A stretch of 64,000 bases of DNA from an uncultured Draconibacterium sp. GTDB lineage: Bacteria; Bacteroidota; Bacteroidia; Bacteroidales; Prolixibacteraceae. The DNA lies in contig NZ_OY781884.1 of the NCBI RefSeq assembly GCF_963677155.1, forward strand, positions 2,372,134 to 2,436,133, read 5' to 3'. Below the pieces are notes generated by a model. That model had not been told where the DNA came from and made no database searches. It saw nothing but the letters and a program-made list of their open reading frames with translations. Below, piece after piece: positions 55,748 to 64,000 of the stretch. The position numbers and the translations under genes are program-made. Every line of letters starts with the position of its first letter. The stretch's first letter is position 1.

Positions 55748-56935
55748 TCACTTTAGTATGACCCTTTTATTATGGATTTCGTAATTTTTAATAACTCCGA
55801 AATCTTTAATGATTTCCAAAATTTCATCAATACTTTGTTCTTTACCTAACACACCACTAAAACCTACTGATTCCAAATCAGTATTTTCAAAAACCACATC
55901 CATATCATACCATCTAGATAAAACCTGCATAATCTCTTTTAGGCTTTTCCTTTTAAAGCTGAATACGCCTTTTCTCCATGAAATTTGATCGTATACATCA
56001 ACCATGGATATGTTTGCGTCTTTGGTAAAAATATCTAGGTTCAATTGCTCTCCTGGTTTCAGAATTTTGTTTTGGTTTTCAAAACTGACAGCCACCTTGC
56101 CCTGTACCAGTGTAGTATATACATTGGTTTCTTCTTTGTAGGCTTTTATATTAAACTCAGTACCCAGAACCTGTACTTCCTGTTCGTTGTGAATCACCCT
56201 AAAGTCAGCCCCCTTGTGTTCGGTGCTGTGGGATACATCAAAATAGGCTTCGCCATAAACTAATTCCACTTGCCGGCTCTCTCCATCGGTGAAACTCACC
56301 GGGAATTTTAACAGGCTTTCGGAATTTAACCATACCTCAGTATCGTCGGACAGTTTGATGTGAAATTGACCGCCTTGTGGTACAGAAAGGTAGTTATAAA
56401 CCAACTCTTGTGATGAGCTATTTGCTGTAGCGTTATATACAATTTCTTCACCGTTGCTGGTTGCGTTTGGGGTTTGGTAGGTTGTACCTTTTACGAGAGG
56501 TACTGCTTCTCCATTGTTTAAGGTAAGGGTAGCCTTTTCTGTTCCTGGTTCGATTTCGTTGTTAACAATGATTGGAGTTGTATTACTAAAGGTTGTATTA
56601 CTAAAGGAAGAGTCGGTTATATTGCTCTTAAAGAAATAGGCCGTGGCCAAAATACTGACAACCATAGCAGCAGCGGCGTAACGCCAATATGTATTGCGCA
56701 CTGGAACTTCTATTCTATATTTTATTTTTTTCCAATCCGATTTTTTGTCGATTTGGTTTTTTATGTCTAAACGTTGTTTTATAAGAGATTCATCCGTTAG
56801 ATTTGTAAGAATATGGGTTTTATCATCTTCATTAAACAAGTCGGTTTTGTTTAAATCCGTAGGTTGTTCATCCTTTAATAGCGCATTTGCTATTTGTTTG
56901 GATAGGATTATGATTTTATTAAACATGGGTAACAT
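55748..56935 (-). CDS. FecR family anti-sigma factor
   Basis: 395 residues: cytosolic N-terminus (1-83), transmembrane helix at about 84-102 (YWRYAAAAMVVSILATAYFF), FecR domain (about 190-290, LSDDTEVWLNSESLLKFPVS, GEAYFDVSHSTEHKG) and DUF4974 (about 320-395, FKRKSLKEIMQVLSRWYDMD). It should hold the ECF sigma factor until the STN domain of SusC signals ligand binding. It lies about 140 bases from both the susC and sigma genes. A second ATG at 56926 is an alternative start. Confidence 0.93.
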   Translation of the reverse strand: MLPMFNKIIILSKQIANALLKDEQPTDLNKTDLFNEDDKTHILTNLTDESLIKQRLDIKNQIDKKSDWKKIKYRIEVPVRNTYWRYAAAAMVVSILATAYFFKSNITDSSFSNTTFSNTTPIIVNNEIEPGTEKATLTLNNGEAVPLVKGTTYQTPNATSNGEEIVYNATANSSSQELVYNYLSVPQGGQFHIKLSDDTEVWLNSESLLKFPVSFTDGESRQVELVYGEAYFDVSHSTEHKGADFRVIHNEQEVQVLGTEFNIKAYKEETNVYTTLVQGKVAVSFENQNKILKPGEQLNLDIFTKDANISMVDVYDQISWRKGVFSFKRKSLKEIMQVLSRWYDMDVVFENTDLESVGFSGVLGKEQSIDEILEIIKDFGVIKNYEIHNKRVILK

Positions 56936-57082
56936 ATAATAAGGTTATTTAATGTTATGACGACAAAATGTAGCGCAAGGGTTAAAATATTTGAAAAATT
57001 GTTATTTTTATTTGAAATAACAGGATATTGAGAATGTTATGAAACGATTTCTAAAAGAATTAATGTGCGTTCAAATTTGTTC

Positions 57083-57625
57083 TTAATTAACAGCTACAAA
57101 TATAAAAGCAATGAGGATGAAGTAGTCTTTTAATAAAGGTTTGAGGCGTTTGTAGGCTATTTTTTTTTGTGCCTTAACGGTATTTATTGAAATGTTCATT
57201 TCTTTGGCAATTTCTTCATTTGAAAAACTTTTGATACTCAAACGAATGATTTGGGCACATCGGTTAGGTAATTTGCTAATGGCCTCTTCGATAATCTTTG
57301 AGGTTTCAACAATTACCACTTCACGCAAAAAGAAAGGTTCGGTTTCGAGTTGTTCCATTTCGCCAATTGATAAAAGATCGGTTGTTTTAAAATGTTTGCT
57401 TTTGATGTAGTCTAGGCATTTGTTTTTTACCGACGTGTACAAATACGATTTAATTTTGTTTTCATTAGAAAATTCAGTTTTATCTTCCCAAATCTTTACA
57501 AAGACATCCTGAACAATGTCTTTTGAGACCTCTAAATTTTCGATGTACTTATTAGCAAAAAGGCATAGCGATACATAAAGATTGTTAAAAAGACTTTTGT
57601 ATTCTTTTAAATTCAACTTATACAT
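57083..57625 (-). CDS. ECF sigma factor (FecI-like)
   Basis: About 180 residues. Region 2 (NLYVSLCLFANKYIENLEVS, DIVQDVFVKIWED) and region 4 (FSNEEIAKEMNISINTVKAQ) are intact. The frame opens with TTG at 57646, but the ATG at 57625 (MYKLNLKEYK) fits better. It heads the SusCD-thioredoxin locus. Upstream DNA (57626-58133) carries no functional gene. Confidence 0.92.
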   Translation of the reverse strand: MYKLNLKEYKSLFNNLYVSLCLFANKYIENLEVSKDIVQDVFVKIWEDKTEFSNENKIKSYLYTSVKNKCLDYIKSKHFKTTDLLSIGEMEQLETEPFFLREVVIVETSKIIEEAISKLPNRCAQIIRLSIKSFSNEEIAKEMNISINTVKAQKKIAYKRLKPLLKDYFILIAFIFVAVN

Positions 57626-57785
57626 ATTACTTTCACTCGTTTGCAAACTTTTTCAAACTTTCCCAAATCTAAATAAAAGAAATCAAATGAAAAGGTTAAG
57701 TTTTATTGCCTGTTACAGATTTGACCTTTATTTTACTATTCTCAGTAAATTGTATATCGGCAAAGATTGTTAGCAAGGCACTGTT

Positions 57786-58034
57786 ATGGATGAACTGGAA
57801 GCTAAATTGAACAAGGAGGGAATAATAGTAAATTACAAATGCAGGGGAAATACAAATAGTTAATAGAAGAAGGTTTGCTTCAGGCAGAGAAGGATGAAGA
57901 AAGACAACGTAAAAGGGAATCATACCAACGAATACAGCCTATAAGGAAAAAGAACAAGTGTAGGTCATAAGGTTTACCCGAATCTTCAACAAATTGATTT
58001 CAATTCAGACAAGCGTCAAAAGCTTACGGCATAA
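57786..58034 (+). pseudogene. decayed coding remnant
   Basis: Three short consecutive reading frames look protein-like but are broken by stops and frameshifts: 57786-57863 (MDELEAKLNKEGIIVNYKC...), 57863-57970 (IEEGLLQAEKDEERQRKRES...) and 57972-58034 (VYPNLQQIDFNSDKRQKLTA). The character is charged and helical; I do not recognise the parent family. This fills most of the roughly 500-base gap between the sigma factor and the hybrid sensor; nothing else is evident there. Confidence 0.45.
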
Positions 58035-58133
58035 ACGCAGCCAGCAGTATATTCACTAAAAGCCGGTGATTTTGTTTTCGACGCTTATATTTTGGAGATA
58101 GGATGGAAAAACAAAACTTGCAAATTCTTGTTT

Positions 58134-60920
58134 TCACTTTCTCCCATACTCACTAGGCGACATTCCAAACTGGTCTTTAAAACATTTCGTGAAATACGAT
58201 GGAGATGAAAATCCAACTTCGTAGGCAATTTCAGCCATTGTTTTTCCGCTGTTTTTTATCAGGTTCAACGAGAGTTTCAATTTTACGGATCGTACAAATT
58301 CGCTGACTGACATTCCAGTCAGCTTTTTAATTTTCCGATAAACATGCACGCGCGATAGCCCCAGTAGCTGACTTAGTTCTTCAACCGAAAACTCCTCCTT
58401 GTCGCGGTGTTCTTCCACTATTTGCGATATTTTATTCAGAAACCTCCGATCGAAGCGCGAAAGATCTTTGTCGTCTTCTGCAACAAATAGCTGACCTTTG
58501 TAGCGTTCCTGCATTTTTTTTCTCAGTTCTAGCAATTTCTTCACCCTAATTTGCAGATGCCTGCTGTTAAACGGTTTCGGAATGTATGAATCGGCTCCTT
58601 CTTCCAGTCCTTCAAGTTTCTGCTCCTGCGAAGCTTTTGCTGTTAGAAGAATGATTGGAATATGGCAGGTTTTTAAATCGGTTTTTAAAGTGTGGGTTAA
58701 TTCCAGCCCATCCATTTCCGGCATCATAATGTCGCTAACAATAATGTCGGGTTCATTTTCCCTGATTATGTCCAGCGCCAGCCTTCCATTTTCTGCTTCC
58801 AGAATATGATAGTGATCAACCAAACTGTCTTTTATATATTCACGAACATCGTACTCATCTTCAACCAAAAGAATCGTCGGTTTCTCTTCAAAATTTGTCT
58901 CAACTTTCTTTTCTTCCGTATCTAATACCGGATTGATATCTATTTCTTTGTTTCGTTGAATTTGCTTCTTTTTGGTTTCGTTTATAGGTGTTTCAATTTT
59001 TTCAGATGCGCTGAGATGGGCGTTTCCAAGTGGCAAATGAATAGTGAAAGTTGTTCCTTCTCCAATGGAGCTTTTAACTTCAATTTCTCCGTGGTGCAGG
59101 TCAATAAATTCTTTCGAAAGTGAAAGTCCCAGTCCCGTTCCGATAAAACCTTGCGAGCTTTCTGCTTGGTAAAAACGGTCAAAAATATGGTCAATCTGAT
59201 CAGGTGAAATTCCGTTACCGGTGTCGGAAACTTTTATTACTACTTCTTCATCCCAAATCTTCTGTTTTAACGATTTAATTACTTTTAGAGTAATTTGAAT
59301 AGTGCCATTAGCGGGAGTGAATTTAATGGCATTTGAGAGCAGATTGAAAATGACTTTATCGAGTTTATTAAGGTCGAACCAAGCATTTAAATGACTTTTT
59401 TCTGCTTTCAAAACAATTGATATATGCTTCTTCTCCGCCAGGTCATAAAAGGGCATTACAATTTCTTTAAGGAAACCAACAATGTCGTAACTGGCGGCTT
59501 GCAACTGCATTTTATTGTTTTCTATTTTCCTGAAATCCATCAACTGGTTAATCATGTGCAACAGGCGAAGTGAATTCTGGTGCATCATGGAAACCTGCTT
59601 CTTAAAACGTTCAGAAATATCTGCTGATTCGATCATATCCTCTAACGGGCCTATGATGAGCGTAAGAGGCGTTCTGAACTCATGCGACATATTGGTGAAA
59701 AAGCGAAGTTTGGTCTGTGTGGCCTCCTCCAGTTTTTCCGAAACTTCAATAAGTTGGTCTCTTTGTTTTATAATTTCCTGATTTCTTTTTTCTATTTCGA
59801 GTTTTTGATGCTCGAGTTTTTGGTTGGCCGAACGTTTGTTTTGATAGGCTCTGAAGGTTTGAATAACCAGAATAACAATGGCTGCAAGTAAAACCAGTAC
59901 AACTATTAAAAAACTCCGTTGACCTTTAAATCGGGCGATCTGGTTTTCGAGAACGGATTTTTGGTCTTCTATTTTTCCCTGGAGATCAGCAACAGCCTCG
60001 TATTGAAGTTTTAATATTTTAGCATTGTTGTTATCAATAACCACCGTTTCAAGAATATTAATACGATCAAAAGGCTGCTTGTTCAGAATTTTATCAGCCA
60101 GTTGAATGGCCTCAGCTCCACCTGTAGGATAAAGAAAGGTAGCTTCTATTTTACCATCAATCACATCTTCTATTCCACCGTCATCACCCAATAATCCGTC
60201 GATACCCAGGATAAATTTCTTACCCATGTTGTTCGCTTCAATTATTTCGTAAGCAGCTCTGGCAATCCGGTCATTGTGCGAAAAAACCAGATCAAAATCC
60301 AGTTTTTGGTCAATGAAATTTTGCATAACCGTTTTACTGTCACTGTAATTCCACTTGCCCGATTCTGATGCAACCAATTCAATATCGGGATATTGCGAAA
60401 TAACTTCCATAAAACCATTGTGCCTGTTAATTGCAGGCGAAGATCCTTGCAGCCCGGTAATTTCAACGATTTTACCTTTGCCGTTTAACAATTTTACCGT
60501 ATAATTCCCGGCTTCTTTCCCAATTAAATAATTATTGGCGCCAACATACGCAGTATAAGCCTCCGAGGCTATTTGCCTGTCGATAACGATAACAGGAATT
60601 CCGCTATTATATACCTCTTCAACAATTGGTGTTATTGGTTCCGATTCGTTGGGAGAGACAATTAAAAGGTCGATTTTTTCTTCCAACAGTTGTCTGATGT
60701 TTCTTATTTGTTGTTTGCTATTATCGTTGGCGTCTTTAATTACCAGTTCAAAATCGGGGTAGAAAGCCAGTTCTATCATCATTTCGCGGTGCATCGATTT
60801 GCGCCAGTCATCGCCTGTAGTGCATTGCGAAAATCCAACTTTGTATTTTTCTTTTGACGAAAGACTAAAGAAGGAGAATAGGAGTACGAATACAAATAGG
60901 ATCGTTAGTTTCTTCGTCAT
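58134..60920 (-). CDS. hybrid two-component sensor with periplasmic sugar-binding domain
   Basis: A 928-residue one-protein regulator. Signal/first membrane segment 1-20; RbsB-like periplasmic-binding domain about 25-310 (YKVGFSQCTTGDDWRKSMHR, IPVIVIDRQ); transmembrane helix about 336-354; coiled coil; histidine kinase with His413 (TNMSHEFRTPLTL), N-box LLSNAIKFTP (Asn530) and G-box DTGNG; receiver domain with Asp730 (VSDIMMPEMDG); AraC-type DNA-binding domain about 820-928. This matches the fructose-binding HTCS type (B. thetaiotaomicron BT1754-like), and the downstream fructokinase agrees. It is divergent from the transporter gene and is expected to activate this locus when sugar is bound. 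Confidence 0.93.
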   Translation of the reverse strand: MTKKLTILFVFVLLFSFFSLSSKEKYKVGFSQCTTGDDWRKSMHREMMIELAFYPDFELVIKDANDNSKQQIRNIRQLLEEKIDLLIVSPNESEPITPIVEEVYNSGIPVIVIDRQIASEAYTAYVGANNYLIGKEAGNYTVKLLNGKGKIVEITGLQGSSPAINRHNGFMEVISQYPDIELVASESGKWNYSDSKTVMQNFIDQKLDFDLVFSHNDRIARAAYEIIEANNMGKKFILGIDGLLGDDGGIEDVIDGKIEATFLYPTGGAEAIQLADKILNKQPFDRINILETVVIDNNNAKILKLQYEAVADLQGKIEDQKSVLENQIARFKGQRSFLIVVLVLLAAIVILVIQTFRAYQNKRSANQKLEHQKLEIEKRNQEIIKQRDQLIEVSEKLEEATQTKLRFFTNMSHEFRTPLTLIIGPLEDMIESADISERFKKQVSMMHQNSLRLLHMINQLMDFRKIENNKMQLQAASYDIVGFLKEIVMPFYDLAEKKHISIVLKAEKSHLNAWFDLNKLDKVIFNLLSNAIKFTPANGTIQITLKVIKSLKQKIWDEEVVIKVSDTGNGISPDQIDHIFDRFYQAESSQGFIGTGLGLSLSKEFIDLHHGEIEVKSSIGEGTTFTIHLPLGNAHLSASEKIETPINETKKKQIQRNKEIDINPVLDTEEKKVETNFEEKPTILLVEDEYDVREYIKDSLVDHYHILEAENGRLALDIIRENEPDIIVSDIMMPEMDGLELTHTLKTDLKTCHIPIILLTAKASQEQKLEGLEEGADSYIPKPFNSRHLQIRVKKLLELRKKMQERYKGQLFVAEDDKDLSRFDRRFLNKISQIVEEHRDKEEFSVEELSQLLGLSRVHVYRKIKKLTGMSVSEFVRSVKLKLSLNLIKNSGKTMAEIAYEVGFSSPSYFTKCFKDQFGMSPSEYGRK

Positions 60921-61045
60921 ATAGCTTAGTCTGATTAGTATAGTTTTGTGAAAGTAATAAATTTCAAATAAGCAATATCTTAATTTACGCGATAACGTGA
61001 AAGAAAACTGCTATTAATTTTTTAACGTGTATCATAATTGATATT

Positions 61046-61117
61046 GATGTTACATAAGTACAAACGTATTGATATTTAGATTGATAATGTTACATGGTTT
61101 TAACACTCGGTAACATT
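61046..61117. promoter_or_regulatory. candidate regulator-binding half-sites upstream of the transporter
   Basis: TGATGTTACAT (61046-61056) and TAATGTTACAT (61085-61095) are direct relatives 39 bases apart; GTAACATT (61110-61117) is the inverted copy of AATGTTAC (61086-61093) with a 16-base spacer. The gap lies between the divergent sensor and transporter genes, so these are good candidates for sites of the AraC domain. Confidence 0.4.
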
Positions 61118-61145
61118 GTTTAAAGCAGAGAAAAGCCTACCCCCA

Positions 61146-61153
61146 TACCTTTG
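61146..61153 (+). promoter_or_regulatory. -7 box for the fructose-locus transcript
   Basis: TACCTTTG matches TAnnTTTG, 34 bases before the transporter ATG. A -33 TTTG at consensus spacing is missing, as expected for an activator-dependent promoter. Confidence 0.45.
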
Positions 61154-61187
61154 ATTCAGAGTTTTAAACCAATAATTCTGAATCGAA

Positions 61188-62531
61188 ATGAAGACACAAA
61201 ACGTATTTTCTGTTGCTATTATTATAGCCCTTGGTGGCTTTCTTTTTGGTTACGACATTGCTATGATGTCGGGTACCACATCGCAACTGGAAACCTTATT
61301 CGACTTGAATAGTTTTTGGCTGGGATTTACAGTTGCTGTTGCCATTATGGGTACCATAGTTGGTACTGTTATAATAGGTAAACCGGCTGAAAAATCTGGG
61401 CGTCGCAAATCATTAATCGTATTATCCGGTCTTTTTGCATTGTCGACACTGGGTAGTGCATTTGCCATTAATTGGGGAATGTTGCTGGCTTGCCGTTTTA
61501 TAACCGGAGTTCTTTTAGGTTGTATTTCGGTGGTTACACCCATGTTTATAGCCGAAATATCGCCGGCAAAAAAACGCGGACAGCTGGTTTTGTTAAACCA
61601 GTTTTTTGTGGTTACTGCCATCTTTCTGGCTTTTGCGGTAAATTACCTTTTGGCAAATATTTTCGAGAGTGGTTCGTGGCGCTGGATGATTGGTGTGGAA
61701 GCTATTCCCGCTGCAATCTTCTTTTTATTATTGAGCCTGGTTCCTGAAAGTCCGCGTTGGTTGGTAAATCAGGGACATACCGATGATGCATTGGCTGTAT
61801 TTCAGTGCATTAAGGCTGAAAATCCAAAGGAAGAAGTACGCATTGTAAAACAATCGGTAGAAGAAGAGGAAGCTATGGGGCACGGAAAGTTGTTTGTAAA
61901 AGCTTACCGGTTCCCAATAATGATTGCTTTTTTGATTGCTGCCTTTAACCAGTTGGCGGGTATAAATGCCATTATGATTTATGCTCCACGGGTATTTGAA
62001 ATGGCAGGATTTGGAACCAATGCTTCGCTACTTCAGTCTATTTCGGTAGGAGCTACCAATTTGGTGTTCACTTTCGTGGCACTTTTCCTTATCGATAAAT
62101 ACGGGCGAAGAACACTCCTTATGGCCGGATCAGTTGGGATGGTCATTTTCCTGGGTCTGCTTTCAAAGTCATTTTTTACCAATAACTACTCCGATTTTGG
62201 CGGTTACGGAGTAATGATCTATCTGATGGGATTCATTGCCTTTTTTGCCTTCTCTCAGGGAGCTGTGCTTTGGGTAGTAATTTCAGAGATATTCCCCAAC
62301 AAAGTACGCTCAAAGGGGCAGGCGCTGGGAAGTTTTACCCACTGGATTTTTGCCGCAGCTCTTATCTGGGGATTCCCGGTATTGAACAACACCGTCGGTG
62401 GCGGTATCTCCTTTGGCTTCTTCGCGGCAATGATGGTGCTGCACTTTTTCTTTGCCTGGAAAGTATTACCCGAAACGAAAGGTAAGTCGCTGGAGGAAAT
62501 TCAACAGGAAATGAAAAAACGAATCAAATAA
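61188..62531 (+). CDS. sugar:H+ symporter, MFS sugar-porter family
   Basis: 447 residues, 12 helices. Sugar-porter signatures: GYDIAMMSG at 21-29, the loop KPAEKSGRRKS (65-75), PESPRWL at 186-192, GINAIMIYAPRVF, and DKYGRRTLL. These are typical of the XylE/GLUT-like family. With the fructokinase gene 12 bases downstream and a fructose-type sensor upstream, fructose import is the probable role (like BT1758 of the levan locus). It is the first gene of the operon after the divergent promoter region. Confidence 0.93.
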   Translation: MKTQNVFSVAIIIALGGFLFGYDIAMMSGTTSQLETLFDLNSFWLGFTVAVAIMGTIVGTVIIGKPAEKSGRRKSLIVLSGLFALSTLGSAFAINWGMLLACRFITGVLLGCISVVTPMFIAEISPAKKRGQLVLLNQFFVVTAIFLAFAVNYLLANIFESGSWRWMIGVEAIPAAIFFLLLSLVPESPRWLVNQGHTDDALAVFQCIKAENPKEEVRIVKQSVEEEEAMGHGKLFVKAYRFPIMIAFLIAAFNQLAGINAIMIYAPRVFEMAGFGTNASLLQSISVGATNLVFTFVALFLIDKYGRRTLLMAGSVGMVIFLGLLSKSFFTNNYSDFGGYGVMIYLMGFIAFFAFSQGAVLWVVISEIFPNKVRSKGQALGSFTHWIFAAALIWGFPVLNNTVGGGISFGFFAAMMVLHFFFAWKVLPETKGKSLEEIQQEMKKRIK

Positions 62532-62543
62532 TACTAAACAGAC

Positions 62544-63476
62544 ATGGAAATTAAGAACAACGAAATATTGTGCTTTGGCGAGGTGCTTTGGGACCGTTTG
62601 CCATCGGGCGCGAAAGCCGGAGGTGCCCCCATGAACGTGGCGCTTCACCTCAGTGCGATCGGTTTGGATGCTACCATTGCCAGCAGTGTAGGAAACGATG
62701 AACCGGGAGCAGAGCTAAAAAAATTCCTTGAAGATTCGGGAATGTCTACCTCATACATTCAAACCGACGATAATTTGCCTACCAGTGAAGTATTGGTGCA
62801 TTTGGATGATAACAACAACGCGACCTACGAAATTTGTGAACCCGTGGCCTGGGATAATATTCAACTAAATGAATCGCTTATGAAAAAAGCAAAACAGGCT
62901 GGTTTGCTGATTTACGGATCACTGGCGTCGCGTAATCCTTTAACCCGCGAAACACTGATGAATTTGTTGGATTACGATGGCGTGAAATTGATTGATGTAA
63001 ATTTTCGTAAGCCATATGATTCGCGAGAAGTAGTTGAAAAGCTTTTGGAAAAAACGGATATCGTAAAACTCAACGACGAAGAATTGGAGGTTTTTGCAGG
63101 TTGGTACAACCGCCCTGATTCTGATGGGCGCAGCCTTATAGAATGGTTTGTAAAACATTATAACATTAAAATGTTGTGTGTAACCAAAGGCGAAAAAGGA
63201 GCTTTGTTGTACTGCAATGGAAAATTCTACGAACACCCCGGATTTAAAGTAAATGCTGTTGATACCGTTGGTGCCGGCGACGCATTTCTTGCCGGACTAA
63301 TTGCTTCACTGTTAAATGAAAAAGAACCTGCCGAAGCGCTGGCTTTTGCCTGTGCTACCGGAGCATTTGTGGCATCGAAAGCCGGTGCTACTCCAAAATA
63401 CGACATGGATGAAATTGAGGGAATCCTATCGAATGACCAACCAACTATCGAAAGAAATAATATTCAAATTAATTAA
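62544..63476 (+). CDS. PfkB family carbohydrate kinase, probable fructokinase
   Basis: 310 residues. The N-terminal glycine motif AGGAPMNVA (25-33) and the catalytic motif VGAGDAF (242-248, catalytic Asp246) are intact. ILCFGEVLWDRLPSGAKAGG is typical of fructokinases in this group. It phosphorylates free fructose released from fructans, feeding glycolysis. It is in a tight operon with the sugar symporter (12 bases) and the SusC-like gene (12 bases). Confidence 0.92.
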   Translation: MEIKNNEILCFGEVLWDRLPSGAKAGGAPMNVALHLSAIGLDATIASSVGNDEPGAELKKFLEDSGMSTSYIQTDDNLPTSEVLVHLDDNNNATYEICEPVAWDNIQLNESLMKKAKQAGLLIYGSLASRNPLTRETLMNLLDYDGVKLIDVNFRKPYDSREVVEKLLEKTDIVKLNDEELEVFAGWYNRPDSDGRSLIEWFVKHYNIKMLCVTKGEKGALLYCNGKFYEHPGFKVNAVDTVGAGDAFLAGLIASLLNEKEPAEALAFACATGAFVASKAGATPKYDMDEIEGILSNDQPTIERNNIQIN

Positions 63477-63488
63477 ACTAATCTGATT

Positions 63489-64000
63489 ATGGTTAAAAGA
63501 ATCAAACTTAAAAATGCGACTAAGGGAATGTTTTTCATTCTGCTTAGTTTGTTTTCAACAATCGCATTTGCCCAGGAAATTTCGGTTTCGGGTACTGTGA
63601 AAGACGCCTCGGGCATGGCATTGCCAGGTGTAACAATTGTTGAAAAAGGAACAACAAACGGTACCATTACCGATGTTGATGGTGTTTACACTATCGATGT
63701 AGCGGGTGCCGATGCAGTGCTGCAGATTTCTTTTATTGGAATGAAATCACAGGAAATAGCAGTATCAGGCAGAACATCTATTAATATTAGCATGGAGGAC
63801 GAAACCATCGGTTTGGCAGAAGTTGTAGCCGTTGGTTATAGCGTTCAGCGAAAAGCCGATTTAACCGGTGCGGTTGAAGTGGTAGAAATGGACGCAATTG
63901 AAAATGTAAGTTTAAGTTCGGGTAACCCCATGCAGGCTTTGCAGGGCCATGTTCCGGGACTTTATATTGAAAAAACCGGTACTCCCAGTGCAACCAGCAG
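63489..64000 (+). CDS. SusC/RagA-like TonB-linked receptor, truncated by the window edge
   Basis: Starts at the ATG at 63489 (MVKRIKLKNATKGMFF), signal peptide ending TIAFAQ. No STN domain: the CarboxypepD_reg beta-sandwich begins at once (VSGTVKDASGMALPGVTIVE, about residues 32-115), then the TonB-box/plug start (EVVAVGYSVQRKADLTGAVE). About 170 residues are visible. It is probably the fructan importer of this locus, regulated by the hybrid sensor rather than by FecR. A susD gene and fructanases are expected to follow beyond 64000. Confidence 0.93.
   Translation, partial: MVKRIKLKNATKGMFFILLSLFSTIAFAQEISVSGTVKDASGMALPGVTIVEKGTTNGTITDVDGVYTIDVAGADAVLQISFIGMKSQEIAVSGRTSINISMEDETIGLAEVVAVGYSVQRKADLTGAVEVVEMDAIENVSLSSGNPMQALQGHVPGLYIEKTGTPSATS

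Noticed and set aside
57696-57923. Minus-strand hydrophobic frame of 75 codons
   Set aside because: It is antisense to the decayed plus-strand remnant, has no signal of selection and no neighbouring context.
1-64000. CRISPR array, insertion sequence, prophage or rRNA operon
   Set aside because: No regularly spaced direct repeats, transposase, phage structural genes or rRNA were seen; only one tRNA is present.

Overview
The window comes from a Bacteroidota chromosome, most likely an environmental Bacteroidales/Marinilabiliales-type organism (Prolixibacteraceae-like; an inference, not a search result). The signs are SusC/SusD pairs, ECF sigma/FecR modules, a one-protein hybrid two-component sensor, TAnnTTTG promoter boxes, DUF4175, DUF4292 and DUF5686-like proteins, and frequent TTG starts.

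Layout. 0.2-7.6 kb: a plus-strand haem operon with a TonB-dependent receptor, an AmpG-like MFS permease, HemN, FAD protoporphyrinogen oxidase, ferrochelatase and a small membrane protein. 7.6-24.2 kb: mainly minus-strand housekeeping genes: aldehyde dehydrogenase, OsmC, EnvC-like protein, DUF4292 lipoprotein, TPR lipoprotein, dut, hemW, an rpiB-lutB-rrf2 operon, a flippase, and a receiver protein with ruvB. 24.24-24.68 kb: an AT-rich gap with two perfect DnaA boxes, which I propose as the chromosomal origin. 24.7-34.2 kb: an all-plus run of DUF4175, a HATPase protein, ybeY, mnmG, apt, uvrC and mnmA, with a near-perfect parS site directly after mnmG. 34.7-36.9 kb: a secreted protein and a GH43 arabinanase-like enzyme. 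37-41 kb (minus): rsgA, tdh, a LolC/E-type permease and rbfA, with more parS-like sites.

41-46 kb: an ECF sigma factor and FecR anti-sigma factor followed by two secreted STN-domain proteins that are not outer-membrane receptors. One is a tandem retropepsin-PDZ protein, the other an STN/carboxypeptidase-regulatory/DUF5686-like protein. 46-48 kb: a POT transporter, tRNA-Leu(CAA) with a textbook promoter and terminator, then about 420 bp of unexplained noncoding DNA rich in inverted repeats. 48-57.6 kb: a second ECF/FecR module with STN-bearing SusC, SusD and two TlpA-like thioredoxin-fold proteins but no glycoside hydrolase. 57.7-58.1 kb holds a decayed coding remnant. 58.1-64 kb: the start of a fructan/fructose utilisation locus (hybrid sensor with sugar-binding domain, sugar:H+ symporter, PfkB fructokinase, truncated SusC) running off the right edge.

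The most interesting items are the origin/parS domain, the STN-protease signalling module, the SusCD-thioredoxin locus, the late-haem salvage operon and a family of intergenic palindromic repeats (three copies).
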